DNA from: an uncultured Oscillospiraceae bacterium
Lineage (GTDB): Bacteria; Bacillota; Clostridia; Oscillospirales; Oscillospiraceae
Reading direction: 5' to 3'
Assembly (NCBI GenBank): GCA_934572325.1
Contig: CAKTKT010000052.1
Location: 1 to 12,721 of the forward strand
Length of the DNA stretch: 12,721 bases
Made by a program: the position numbers and the translations under genes. This document shows, in pieces, positions 1 through 7,422 of this stretch (positions within the stretch are counted from its first letter, which is position 1; each line of letters begins with the position of its first letter). The notes under the pieces are model-generated. The model searched no databases, was not told where the DNA came from, and worked only from the letters and a program-made list of their open reading frames with translations.

Positions 1-1
1 T

Positions 2-133
2 ATTGGCAAGGGCTTTGAAGCGGCATGGGCGTATTTCCGCCCGTCAAAACCGTGTGTGCTCTTGTCAACCGAGGGTATCAAGATGAGAAATTATGTGAAG
101 AAACGAGGGGAAGGGCTTGGCGCTGCTGGGTGA
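2..133 (+). CDS. Possible 3' end of an unknown upstream gene (partial)
   Basis: One frame is open from the left window edge to a TGA at 131-133, giving about 43 residues of C-terminal sequence. It would overlap the following SEDS gene by 17 nt, which suits the tight packing of this cluster, and the ribosome binding site of the SEDS gene lies inside it. The other two plus-strand frames hit stops at 16-18 and 84-86. The peptide contains Trp, Tyr, Phe and Cys and is not a low-complexity Arg/Ala shadow, but its third-position GC is lower than in the neighbouring genes. I do not recognise the family and assign no function. It may be a chance open frame in a short upstream leader. Confidence 0.35.
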   Translation: MGKGFEAAWAYFRPSKPCVLLSTEGIKMRNYVKKRGEGLGAAG

Positions 134-1838
134 ATATGCTGTCACGACGGCGAAATACGGCATGATTTTCCTGTCTCTGGCTATACTCGTGCGGTGCATA
201 CGCTCGATGCTGAGCGTCCGGTACGAGCCGGAGCTGTGGGGCTACATCCGGCGCGGACGCGAGAATCTGCCCATATATCACTGGGAAAACCTCATCGGGC
301 GCTCCCGCTTTTCCGACATCCGCGTGGATATGCCCGGCATCGGGCGCGTGCACGCGGTGCTGACGCGCTCGGACAAGGGCGCGTGGCGGCTGTACGACGT
401 CTTTTCCAAGGGCGGGGTATGGGTCAACGGCGTGAAGGTCGGCGCGAACGGCGTGGAGCTGCGCTCCGGCGACGTTTTGAACCTCGCGGGAACGGTGATG
501 CGCTTTCTGCCGATAACCACCGAGCAGCGCGAGACGCTTGAGCAGCACCGCACCCGCGCGGGGCAGTCCGTCTCCCCCGCGCTGACGCTCATAGAGCTGA
601 CACTTTTTCAGGCGCTTTTGCTGACGGAGCATCTTTTCTCCGCCGCGCCCGAATACACCCGCGACATCGCGCTGGCGTTCGCGGGGCTTATATGCATACA
701 GTGGCTGTGCTACTACGCGATGCGCTTCATCGGGCGCAGCGGCTTTGAGGTGGAGACGCTCGCGTTCTACCTCAGCTCGCTGGGTATGTCGGTGGCGGCG
801 GCGTCCACGCCGGAGGATATGTACAAGCAGCTTCTTCTGACGGCGGCGGGCGTGGCGCTGTTTCTCGCGGACGGGTGGTGGCTGAGAAACCTCCGGCGGA
901 CGGCGCTGGCGCGTATCCCCGCCGCAGTGCTCGCGCTGGCGCTGCTGGGGCTGAACGTCGTGACAAGCGACGCGGTGTTCGGCGCGCGCAACTGGCTTGA
1001 GCTCGGCGGGTACTCGTTCCAGCCGTCGGAGTTCGTGAAGGCGCTGTACATCTACGTGGGCGCGTCCACGCTCGACCGGCTCTACCGCACGCGAAACCTC
1101 TATACGTTCATCGGCTTTTCCGCCGTGTGCGTCGTGGCGCTCGCGCTCATAGGCGACTTCGGCACGGCGCTCATCTTCTTTTCGAGCTTTCTTGTCATTT
1201 CGTTCATGCGCTCGGGCTCTGTCGCCACTGTGCTGCTGGCGGTGTCCGGCGCGGGGCTGGGCGGGTTTCTCGCCGTTTCCGTCAAGCCGTACATTGCCCA
1301 GCGCTTTGCCGCGTGGGGGCATGTGTGGGAGGATATTTACGACAAGGGCTATCAGCAGACGCGCGCCATGTCCGCCGCCGCCTCCGGCGGGCTGTTCGGC
1401 AAGGGTGCGGGCAGCGGATGGCTGGAGAACATCTTCGCAGCGAACACGGACATGGTGTTCGCCCTCGTGTGCGAGGAGCTGGGGCTGATAATCGGGATAT
1501 GCACGGTGCTGGCGGTGCTGACGCTGGCGCTGTTCGCGGTGCGCTCCGCGCGGCAGGCGCGCTCGGCGTACTACTCCATCGCGGCGTGCGCCGCGATGAG
1601 CATGCTGCTGGTGCAGCTTGCGCTGAACGTGTTCGGCTCGCTGGACATTCTGCCGTTCACGGGGGTGACGTTCCCGTTCGTGTCGCGCGGCGGCTCGTCG
1701 CTGCTGGCGTGCTGGATGATGATGGCATACGTCAAGAGCGCCGACAACCGGCGCAGCGCGAGCTTCGCGGTCAACGCCGTCAAGCGCATCGCCGACGAGG
1801 AAGAGGACGACGAGGACGACTGGGAGGATGACGAATGA
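117..1838 (+). CDS. FHA-domain SEDS peptidoglycan glycosyltransferase (FtsW/RodA/SpoVE family)
   Basis: SEDS proteins are multi-pass membrane enzymes that polymerise lipid II into glycan strands and pair with a class B PBP. The protein has 573 residues: a membrane helix at about 12-28, a cytoplasmic FHA domain at about 55-130 (G61-R62, H79, V103-N104-G105, G118-D119), then about ten membrane segments from about 158. SEDS hallmarks are LGGYSFQPSEF, a GDFGTAL segment, GYQQTRAMSAAASGGLFGKG, TDMVFALVCEELG with the presumed catalytic Asp at 445, and a GVTFPFVSRGGSS motif near the end. An acidic Glu/Asp tail closes the protein. The FHA domain lacks two residues that usually contact phosphothreonine: Ser is Gly76 and the Asn of the SxNG loop is Gly99. 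The TTG start is chosen because GAGGGG at 105-110 sits 6 nt before it and a stop at 96-98 excludes longer forms. The PBP gene follows with a 4-nt overlap. Division, elongation or sporulation role cannot be told. Confidence 0.93.
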   Translation: MALLGEYAVTTAKYGMIFLSLAILVRCIRSMLSVRYEPELWGYIRRGRENLPIYHWENLIGRSRFSDIRVDMPGIGRVHAVLTRSDKGAWRLYDVFSKGGVWVNGVKVGANGVELRSGDVLNLAGTVMRFLPITTEQRETLEQHRTRAGQSVSPALTLIELTLFQALLLTEHLFSAAPEYTRDIALAFAGLICIQWLCYYAMRFIGRSGFEVETLAFYLSSLGMSVAAASTPEDMYKQLLLTAAGVALFLADGWWLRNLRRTALARIPAAVLALALLGLNVVTSDAVFGARNWLELGGYSFQPSEFVKALYIYVGASTLDRLYRTRNLYTFIGFSAVCVVALALIGDFGTALIFFSSFLVISFMRSGSVATVLLAVSGAGLGGFLAVSVKPYIAQRFAAWGHVWEDIYDKGYQQTRAMSAAASGGLFGKGAGSGWLENIFAANTDMVFALVCEELGLIIGICTVLAVLTLALFAVRSARQARSAYYSIAACAAMSMLLVQLALNVFGSLDILPFTGVTFPFVSRGGSSLLACWMMMAYVKSADNRRSASFAVNAVKRIADEEEDDEDDWEDDE

Positions 1839-3211
1839 GAAAGATCACCAACCGGGCGGTCTCCGTGCTGCTGATCGCGGCGCTCGTGATATGCGGGATG
1901 GTGGCATACGTGCTGCGCTACATCGACCACGGGCAGGACTGGGCGCTGTATTTCTCGCGCGCGAACTCCGGCTCGACGGGGCGGATATACGACAGGCGCG
2001 GCACTACGCTCGCGTATTTCAGCGGATATGAAAATCTGTTCGCCGCGGACGAGTGGACGCGCGAGGCAAATTACCACGTCACCGGCGACTACTGGGGGCG
2101 CACGGGCACGGGCGTGCTGTCGAACTTCTGGAACGATATGCAGGGGTTCGATCTCATAAACGGCACGACGCAGGCACAGCACAGCGTCATGGTGCTCAAT
2201 ATCGACGCGGAGCTGAACAAGTGCATCTACGCCCGCCTGTGCCGCCTTTATAAGCCCACGGACGGGAGCGCCGAGCCCGTATACGGCGAGGACGGCAGCG
2301 AGCTTACGCCGCCGCGCGAAACGTACAACGCCGCCGTGCTCGTTTGCAACTACCGCACGGGCGAGCTTCTGGGCATGGTGTCCACGCCGTCGGTAGACCC
2401 GCTGGAAGCCGACGCGGAGCCGGCGGAGGGCGCGTATATAAACCGCTGCCTCTCGGCGGCGTTCACGCCGGGCTCGGTCTTCAAGCTCGTGACCGCCGCC
2501 GCCGCGATAGAGCGCATCCCCGATCTCTTTGACGAGGGCTTCTACTGCGAGGGAAAGATAGAGATAGCGGGCGTGCCCGTGACGTGCAAGACGCCGCACG
2601 GGCAGCAGAGCATCGAACAGGCGCTCGCAAACTCCTGCAACTGCACGTTCGCCGCGCTCGCCGTGCGGCTGGGGCAGGACGCCATGGTCGATTACGTGCG
2701 CGAGTACGGCTTTCTCGACCGGCAGAGCCTCGACGGGATAACGACCGCCGCGGGCAACTATCCCACGGAGTTCGTGGGCGATCCGGAGATAGGCTGGTCG
2801 GGCATCGGGCAATCGACGGATCTCGTCTGCCCGTACTCCATGCTGCGCTTTGTGTGTGCCGTGGCAAACGGCGGCGTGCTCGTCGAGCCGAAGCTCATAA
2901 ACGACGGCGCGCAGCCCGTCTCCGAGCGCTATATGGACGGCGCGACCGCCTCGCGCCTCAGGCAGATGATGAGCTACAACGCCGTCGCCGCCTACGACGC
3001 CGAGCATAACTTCCCGGGGCTTAATATCTGCGCCAAGACCGGCACGGCGGAGGTCGGCGACGGCAGCTCGAACGCATGGTTCGTGGGCTTTCTCGACGAT
3101 GAGGAGCGCCCTTACGCCTTCGTGACGATGGTCGAGCGCGGCGGCGGCGGGCTGAGCATGGCGGGCACGGTGACAAATCAGTTTTTACAGGATTACTTCA
3201 AGGAGCAATAG
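1835..3211 (+). CDS. Class B penicillin-binding protein (D,D-transpeptidase)
   Basis: This crosslinks peptidoglycan stem peptides outside the membrane and should be the partner of the SEDS protein encoded just upstream. The 458-residue protein has a short cytoplasmic N-terminus, one membrane anchor at about 7-26, a modest N-terminal module, and a transpeptidase domain with all three active-site motifs: S214-V-F-K217 (nucleophilic Ser), S267-C-N269 and K401-T-G403. It lacks a glycosyltransferase domain and PASTA repeats, so it is a compact class B enzyme. The N-terminal part, with a GRIYDRRGTTLAYF segment and a TGTGVLSNF-type stretch, resembles actinobacterial PbpA, whose gene also sits beside a SEDS gene. 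The start ATG overlaps the upstream TGA as ATGA (1835-1838) with GGGAGG about 8 nt before it, suggesting translational coupling. A spore-specific role is possible. Confidence 0.93.
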   Translation: MRKITNRAVSVLLIAALVICGMVAYVLRYIDHGQDWALYFSRANSGSTGRIYDRRGTTLAYFSGYENLFAADEWTREANYHVTGDYWGRTGTGVLSNFWNDMQGFDLINGTTQAQHSVMVLNIDAELNKCIYARLCRLYKPTDGSAEPVYGEDGSELTPPRETYNAAVLVCNYRTGELLGMVSTPSVDPLEADAEPAEGAYINRCLSAAFTPGSVFKLVTAAAAIERIPDLFDEGFYCEGKIEIAGVPVTCKTPHGQQSIEQALANSCNCTFAALAVRLGQDAMVDYVREYGFLDRQSLDGITTAAGNYPTEFVGDPEIGWSGIGQSTDLVCPYSMLRFVCAVANGGVLVEPKLINDGAQPVSERYMDGATASRLRQMMSYNAVAAYDAEHNFPGLNICAKTGTAEVGDGSSNAWFVGFLDDEERPYAFVTMVERGGGGLSMAGTVTNQFLQDYFKEQ

Positions 3212-3217
3212 GGCAAA

Positions 3218-5098
3218 ATGATAGACGTTTCTGTCAGCTCGCTGGTCAAATCCTTCGAGACGGGCAAAAATATACTGGACGGACTGAGCTTTTCGGTGAA
3301 CACCGGAGAGCGCGTGGGCATACTCGGTCACAACGGCTGCGGCAAGACAACGCTTTTCCGCATACTCACGGGCGAGCTGGACTATGACGAGGGCGAGGTG
3401 ATGACAGCGCCGGGCAAGCGCCTCGGGCTCATATCGCAGATACCGGTCTACCCCGCAGGGTGGACGGTGGAGGACGTGCTGCGCGATGCGCACCGGCGGC
3501 TTTACGCCATCTCCCGCCGCCTCGACGAGCTGACGGGCATGATGGAGAGCGACAGCTCCGCCGCGCTGCTGGCGGAGTATGACCGATTGAGCGAGGATTT
3601 CCGCCGTCTCGGCGGGTACGACATGGACGTTGACCGCAACCGCGTGGCAAACGGGCTGGACATCCCGCGCGCGATGCGCGAGCAGCCGTTCGACTCGCTC
3701 TCCGGCGGTGAGAAAACGCGCGTCAACCTCGCGCGGCTCATCCTCGAGGACACGGACATACTGCTGCTCGACGAGCCGACGAACCATCTCGATCTTCACG
3801 CGACGGAGTGGCTGGAGGACTATCTGCTGCATTTTCGCGGAACGGTGCTCGTGATAAGCCACGACCGGTGGTTTCTTGACCGCGTGGTGCAGCGCTCCAT
3901 CGAAATATCCGACGGCAGGGCGGAGCTTTACAGCGGGAATTACAGCTTCTATGTCGAGGAGCGGCAGCGCCGCTTTGATGAGAAGCTGAAAAAATACGAA
4001 AAGGATCAGGCGAAGATAGAGCAGCTCACCCGCGCGGCGGAGCAGATGCACCTGTGGGCGTTCATGGGCGCGGACAAGCTGCACAAGCGCGCGTTCTCCA
4101 TGGAAAAGCGCATAGAAAAGCTGGCGCAGAGCGAGAAGCCCACGCAGCGGCGGAAGCTGAACGCGCGCTTCAGGGAGCGCGAGTTTAACGGGGATGAGGT
4201 GCTCACGGCGGAGAACCTGTCCAAGAGCTTCGGCGAGAGGACGCTCTTCTCCGGCGTTGAATTGCTCGTCGAGGGCGGGGAGCGCATAGCCGTCATCGGC
4301 GACAACGGCACGGGCAAGTCCACGCTCGTCAAGCTCATCATGGGCGAGCAGACGCCGGACACGGGCTGTATCACGCTCGGTCCTGCGGTGCGCACGGCGT
4401 ATCTGCCGCAGATGGTGTCCTTCTCGTCGGACAGCCGCTCTGCGCTGGACACGATGCTCTACGACTGCCGCTGCCAGCCGCAGGAGGCGCGCGACCGCCT
4501 CGCCGCGTTCGGCTTTCGCGGCGAGAGCGTGTTCTCCCCTGTGGGAACGCTCTCCGGCGGGGAGAAGAGCCGGCTGAGGCTCTGTATGCTCATGGGCGGG
4601 GACGTCAATCTCCTCATCCTCGACGAGCCGACCAACCACCTCGACATCGCCAGCCGCGAGTGGATGGAGGATGCGCTGTCGGATTACGAGCAGACGCTGC
4701 TGTTCGTGTCGCACGACAGATATTTTATAGAAAAGTTCGCAACGCGGATATGGGCGCTCGCCGACGGGAGGATAACGGACTTTCGCGGCGGGTACAGCGA
4801 ATACTGCCAATGGCGCGAGCGTCAGGCGGTGTTCTCGCAGAATGAGCGGAACAATTTCAAAAGGAGCGCCGTCAAAACCGAGCAGACAAAAAAGCCCGCC
4901 GCGCCGAACCGCGAGCGGACTGTCGCAAGGCTTGAGCGCGAGATCGCAAGGCTCGAGGCGGGCGCGGCGGAGATAGACAGGCTCTGCCAGGAGAACGCGA
5001 CGGACTACCGGAAGCTTATGGAGCTGGGAGCGCAAAAGCAGGCGCTCGACGAAGAGCTTTTGACCCTCTATGGGAAATGGGAGGAGCTGAACGAATGA
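3218..5098 (+). CDS. ABC-F family ATPase, YdiF/Uup-like
   Basis: ABC-F proteins are soluble twin-ATPase factors that bind the ribosomal E site and act on stalled or slow translation. Some members give antibiotic resistance by target protection, but nothing here points to that. The protein has 626 residues. NBD1 has Walker A at 37-45 (GHNGCGKTT), signature LSGGE at 161-165 and Walker B ending at D185-E186. NBD2 has Walker A around 361-368 (GDNGTGKS), signature LSGGE at 445-449 and Walker B at 465-470. Both Walker B motifs continue as EPTNHLD. There are no membrane segments. Between the domains lies a charged, helical linker (about 245-305) of the type that reaches the P-site tRNA, and a C-terminal coiled coil occupies about 565-626. 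Length and coiled coil fit the YdiF/Uup group. It starts 6 nt after the PBP stop with AAGGAG 12 nt upstream, and is followed by ydcF with an ATGA overlap. Confidence 0.93.
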   Translation: MIDVSVSSLVKSFETGKNILDGLSFSVNTGERVGILGHNGCGKTTLFRILTGELDYDEGEVMTAPGKRLGLISQIPVYPAGWTVEDVLRDAHRRLYAISRRLDELTGMMESDSSAALLAEYDRLSEDFRRLGGYDMDVDRNRVANGLDIPRAMREQPFDSLSGGEKTRVNLARLILEDTDILLLDEPTNHLDLHATEWLEDYLLHFRGTVLVISHDRWFLDRVVQRSIEISDGRAELYSGNYSFYVEERQRRFDEKLKKYEKDQAKIEQLTRAAEQMHLWAFMGADKLHKRAFSMEKRIEKLAQSEKPTQRRKLNARFREREFNGDEVLTAENLSKSFGERTLFSGVELLVEGGERIAVIGDNGTGKSTLVKLIMGEQTPDTGCITLGPAVRTAYLPQMVSFSSDSRSALDTMLYDCRCQPQEARDRLAAFGFRGESVFSPVGTLSGGEKSRLRLCMLMGGDVNLLILDEPTNHLDIASREWMEDALSDYEQTLLFVSHDRYFIEKFATRIWALADGRITDFRGGYSEYCQWRERQAVFSQNERNNFKRSAVKTEQTKKPAAPNRERTVARLEREIARLEAGAAEIDRLCQENATDYRKLMELGAQKQALDEELLTLYGKWEELNE

Positions 5099-5832
5099 AC
5101 AGGGTATTTCATTTTGAAACATGGACGGCTCTCGTCGCCGGACTTCTCGCTGCGGCGGCGGTATTCCGCTTCCTTTTGCAGGGGTATTCATACATTGCGC
5201 ACACGCTCACGCTCATCGCGGCGCTTATCGTGCTTCACCGCTTTGCGCCCCCCGCGCTCTGGCGCGCGGCGGCGGTGCTGGTGAGCATCGGGCTTTTCTA
5301 CTTCTGCGCCGTGGAGATACCCATCATCCTCTCCTCGCGCACGGACGCGGACGCGCAGCGGCAGTATATCGTCGTGCTCGGCGCACAGGTCAAGGGGCGG
5401 CAGCCCACGCCCTCGCTCTACTACCGCCTGTGCGGCGCACGGGAGCTGATGATAACGAACCCCGACTGCATCGCCGTTGTCTCCGGCGGGCAGGGCGACG
5501 GCGAGGAAGTGACCGAGGCGCAGTGTATGCGCGACTGGCTCGTCGAGGCAGGCATTGATCCCGCGCGCCTCCATATGGAGGACAGGGCGGAGTCCACGAT
5601 GGAGAACCTTGAATACTCGTTCGACATTATCCGCTCCCTCGGCGGCGAGCCGGACGGCAATGTCACCATCCTTTCAAGCTCCTATCACCTCTTCCGCGCC
5701 AAGTCCATGGCAAAGCGCCTCGGCGTTGACGCGGCGGGGTACTCCTGCTCGCCGGGAAATCCCCTGCTGGCGCTGAATTTCTTCATCCGCGAGGCGTTCG
5801 GCGTGACGCACCTGTGGGTGTTCGGAAACTGA
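5095..5832 (+). CDS. YdcF family membrane protein (DUF218, SanA/ElyC-like)
   Basis: DUF218 proteins (E. coli YdcF, SanA, ElyC) are linked to envelope integrity and undecaprenyl-lipid or peptidoglycan metabolism; the reaction is not settled. The 245-residue protein has three predicted N-terminal membrane helices within about 8-80 and then the DUF218 domain at about 90-240. Family motifs visible are YIVVLGAQVKG, a VVSGGQGDGEE loop, STMENLEYS, and SSSYHLFRAKSMAKRLG. I chose ATG 5095 over an in-frame ATG 18 nt upstream because GGGAGGAG at 5079-5086 precedes it by 8 nt and the codon overlaps the ABC-F stop as ATGA, as at the SEDS/PBP junction. It is the last gene of the cluster; a strong hairpin follows within about 25 nt. 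Placement behind a SEDS/PBP pair supports a cell-wall role, but that is inference. Confidence 0.9.
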   Translation: MNRVFHFETWTALVAGLLAAAAVFRFLLQGYSYIAHTLTLIAALIVLHRFAPPALWRAAAVLVSIGLFYFCAVEIPIILSSRTDADAQRQYIVVLGAQVKGRQPTPSLYYRLCGARELMITNPDCIAVVSGGQGDGEEVTEAQCMRDWLVEAGIDPARLHMEDRAESTMENLEYSFDIIRSLGGEPDGNVTILSSSYHLFRAKSMAKRLGVDAAGYSCSPGNPLLALNFFIREAFGVTHLWVFGN

Positions 5833-5855
5833 GGCGCAGGTATAAAAGTATATGG

Positions 5856-5889
5856 TTTACCCCCGCCGGAGCTGTCCGGCGGGGGTAAA
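5856..5889. terminator. Bidirectional terminator-like hairpin between convergent genes
   Basis: A perfect 14-bp inverted repeat has arms at 5856-5869 (TTTACCCCCGCCGG) and 5876-5889 with a 6-nt loop. It sits in the 63-nt gap between the plus-strand ydcF-like gene and the minus-strand carboxypeptidase gene. The sequence after it is T-rich but interrupted on both strands, so it probably works in both directions with modest U tracts. Confidence 0.8.
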
Positions 5890-5895
5890 TATATC

Positions 5896-6738
5896 TTATT
5901 CACTTTCAAGCGTTTTGAGATAATCCTCAAAAACAAGTCCGGACTGCGTCACCGCCTTCGCCGTCACCGCGCCGACATAGCGGTAGTGCCACGGCTCGTA
6001 GATGATGCCGGTGGTATCGCTCGTGCCGTTGGGATAGCGCAGGATGAAGCCGTAGCGCCAGCAGTTCGTCATGAGCCACTGCTGCACCTCGGTGCGCTCC
6101 TGCCACTGGTCGAGATTGGTGTACGTCTCGCTGATAAGGTCGAGCGCAAGACCGAGCTGGTGCTCACTCGTGCCCGGCAGGGCGACGGACTGCGCCGCGA
6201 GGTCGGGCGCGTCCGCGTTCGGCACCCCCTCCGCCAGAAGGCGGAGGATCTTATTGCGGTAGAGCATTTCCTGATACTCCTGCGTGCGGTACGCCGAGCA
6301 GATGATTGGCTCATACCCCGCCGCGCGGCAGTCGGCGAGCATCTCCGTCAGCGCCCTTGCGCAGCGCCGATCGACGAGATAGCCCTCCACGCTGTCGAGC
6401 TGAACGCCGTACCCCTCCGGCACCTCGTTCCACGGGTTGACGAGGATCAAAAGCGACGCGGTGAGCTCCTCCGCGCGGTCGCGCAGCGCGGCGAGACGCG
6501 CGTTCTGCGCGGTCTGCTCGCGCGTAAGCGCGCGGCGCAGCGTCAGCACGCTCACCCGCTCGCGCACGGCGATTGCGGTGCTCTCAAGCCCCACGCTCTC
6601 CGTGAGCGCGCGCACCTCGCGCGAAAAGCTCAGCACGCGCCATGCGGCGAACGTCCCCGCCGCCAGCAGCAAAGCCGTCAGCGCCGCGAGCACGGAGAGC
6701 AGTATTCTCTTTTTCGCCTTAGTCTCCAAGCGCCTCAC
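5896..6738 (-). CDS. VanY-like D-alanyl-D-alanine carboxypeptidase (peptidase M15B)
   Basis: This is a membrane-anchored zinc peptidase that removes the terminal D-Ala from peptidoglycan stems on the outer face. The 280-residue form has a basic N-terminus, one membrane helix at about 11-34, a Leu/Arg/Ala-rich likely coiled stalk at about 38-95, and the M15 domain at about 105-270. Visible active-site features are SAYRT (R151), the SxHxxGxAxD motif (H193 and D200) and EPWHYRYVG, giving catalytic E248 and zinc ligand H251. All expected ligands are present. The GTG start lies 7 nt after the mntP stop and an in-frame TAG just upstream blocks extension. A TTG three codons later (6729) lies 5 nt after AGGTGA, a better spacing for that Shine-Dalgarno, so the true start may be there. 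There are no VanRS/VanHAX neighbours, so this is probably a housekeeping enzyme and not glycopeptide resistance. Confidence 0.92.
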   Translation of the reverse strand: MRRLETKAKKRILLSVLAALTALLLAAGTFAAWRVLSFSREVRALTESVGLESTAIAVRERVSVLTLRRALTREQTAQNARLAALRDRAEELTASLLILVNPWNEVPEGYGVQLDSVEGYLVDRRCARALTEMLADCRAAGYEPIICSAYRTQEYQEMLYRNKILRLLAEGVPNADAPDLAAQSVALPGTSEHQLGLALDLISETYTNLDQWQERTEVQQWLMTNCWRYGFILRYPNGTSDTTGIIYEPWHYRYVGAVTAKAVTQSGLVFEDYLKTLESE

Positions 6739-6745
6739 CTATGTA

Positions 6746-7309
6746 TCAGAAATTGACGATGCCAAGATGCTCCAGCAGTATCTTCACGCCGATGAGAATG
6801 AGGATGATGCCGCCGGCAAGCTCCGCGCGGGATTTGTAGTGTGCGCCGAAGCGGTTGCCGATGTATATGCCGAGCGCGGACAGGCAGAACGTCGTCACGC
6901 CGATGAGCAGCGCGGCGGGCACGATGCGCACCTGCAAAAACGCGAACGTTATCCCCACGGCAAGCGCGTCTATGCTCGTTGCGACGGCGAGCAGCAGCAT
7001 GGTCTTGAAGCCGAAATCGTCGTTGAGCTTTTCCGCCTCGCCGAACGACTCCTTGACCATATTGCCGCCGATGACGAGCAGCAGCGCGAACGCAATCCAG
7101 TGGTCAATATTCGTGATGAGACTTTCAAACCGTGCGCCCAGCAGGTAGCCCAGCACCGGCATAAGAAACTGAAAGCCGCCGAAATAGAGCCCCACGAGCG
7201 CCATATGCTTCTTCTCCAGCCTCTGCACGCTCAGCCCCTTGCACACGGACACGGCAAAGGCGTCCATGCTCAGCCCCACGGCGATTAGGGACAGTTCAAC
7301 AAAACCCAT
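6746..7309 (-). CDS. mntP: Manganese efflux pump MntP
   Basis: MntP exports excess Mn(II) across the cytoplasmic membrane. The 187-residue protein has the family's usual length and six membrane segments arranged as two three-helix repeats. Each repeat carries the signature acidic helix: GLSMDAFAVS with D16 and ATSIDALAVGI with D114, plus GGNMVKESF in the first half and ALGIYIGNRFG in the second. The ATG start follows AGGAGA by 8 nt. A candidate promoter lies immediately upstream, just after a strong hairpin, leaving no room for the yybP-ykoY manganese riboswitch that precedes many mntP genes. The carboxypeptidase gene follows 7 nt after the stop, so the two are probably cotranscribed. Confidence 0.95.
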   Translation of the reverse strand: MGFVELSLIAVGLSMDAFAVSVCKGLSVQRLEKKHMALVGLYFGGFQFLMPVLGYLLGARFESLITNIDHWIAFALLLVIGGNMVKESFGEAEKLNDDFGFKTMLLLAVATSIDALAVGITFAFLQVRIVPAALLIGVTTFCLSALGIYIGNRFGAHYKSRAELAGGIILILIGVKILLEHLGIVNF

Positions 7310-7327
7310 TGCGTCATTCTCCTATAT

Positions 7328-7356
7328 AAAATAAATAATATGCGCGAAAATGTCAA
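7328..7356 (-). promoter_or_regulatory. Candidate mntP promoter
   Basis: On the minus strand TTGACA (7356-7351) matches the -35 consensus exactly and is followed after 17 nt by TATTTT (7333-7328), a 4/6 match to the -10 consensus in AT-rich sequence. A start about 7 nt downstream would fall at the edge of the AGGAGA ribosome binding site, giving a leader of only about 12 nt. That is unusually short, so the true -10 may be a neighbouring AT-rich hexamer. Confidence 0.5.
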
Positions 7357-7360
7357 TGGC

Positions 7361-7395
7361 AGTATTCACCGGCGGAGACACCGCCGGTGAATACT
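7361..7395. terminator. Strong terminator hairpin between plsY and mntP
   Basis: A perfect 15-bp inverted repeat has arms at 7361-7375 (AGTATTCACCGGCGG) and 7381-7395 with a 5-nt loop (AGACA). It lies 28 nt beyond the end of plsY in its direction of transcription. The downstream U tract on the minus strand is weak (GCCATTGACATTTT), so the long stem must do most of the work. It separates the yceD-rpmF-der-plsY run from mntP. Confidence 0.8.
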
Positions 7396-7422
7396 ATATT
7401 ATATTATTGCTATTGCCCTTTT

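Noticed and set aside
78..1322. Long minus-strand open frame of 414 codons opposite the SEDS gene
   Set aside because: The product is Arg/His/Ala/Gln-rich with no domain, while the plus strand shows clear SEDS motifs. It is a high-GC shadow.
1571..3007. Minus-strand open frame of 478 codons opposite the SEDS/PBP genes
   Set aside because: It spans antisense to two well-supported genes, has Arg/Val/Ala-rich composition and recognisable motifs are absent.
3185..5191. Minus-strand open frame of 668 codons opposite the ABC-F gene
   Set aside because: Every Walker and signature motif lies on the plus strand; the antisense product is low-complexity Arg/Leu/Val.
5896..6738. Glycopeptide resistance locus
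   Set aside because: A VanY-like M15 enzyme alone, next to mntP and without vanHAX or vanRS, does not support resistance.
5986..6756. Plus-strand open frames opposite the carboxypeptidase and mntP genes
   Set aside because: Antisense shadows of genes with complete catalytic motifs; products are Arg/Ala/His-rich.
7310..7360. yybP-ykoY manganese riboswitch upstream of mntP
   Set aside because: Only about 50 nt separate the terminator hairpin from the start codon, too short for this riboswitch, and no matching helices are seen.
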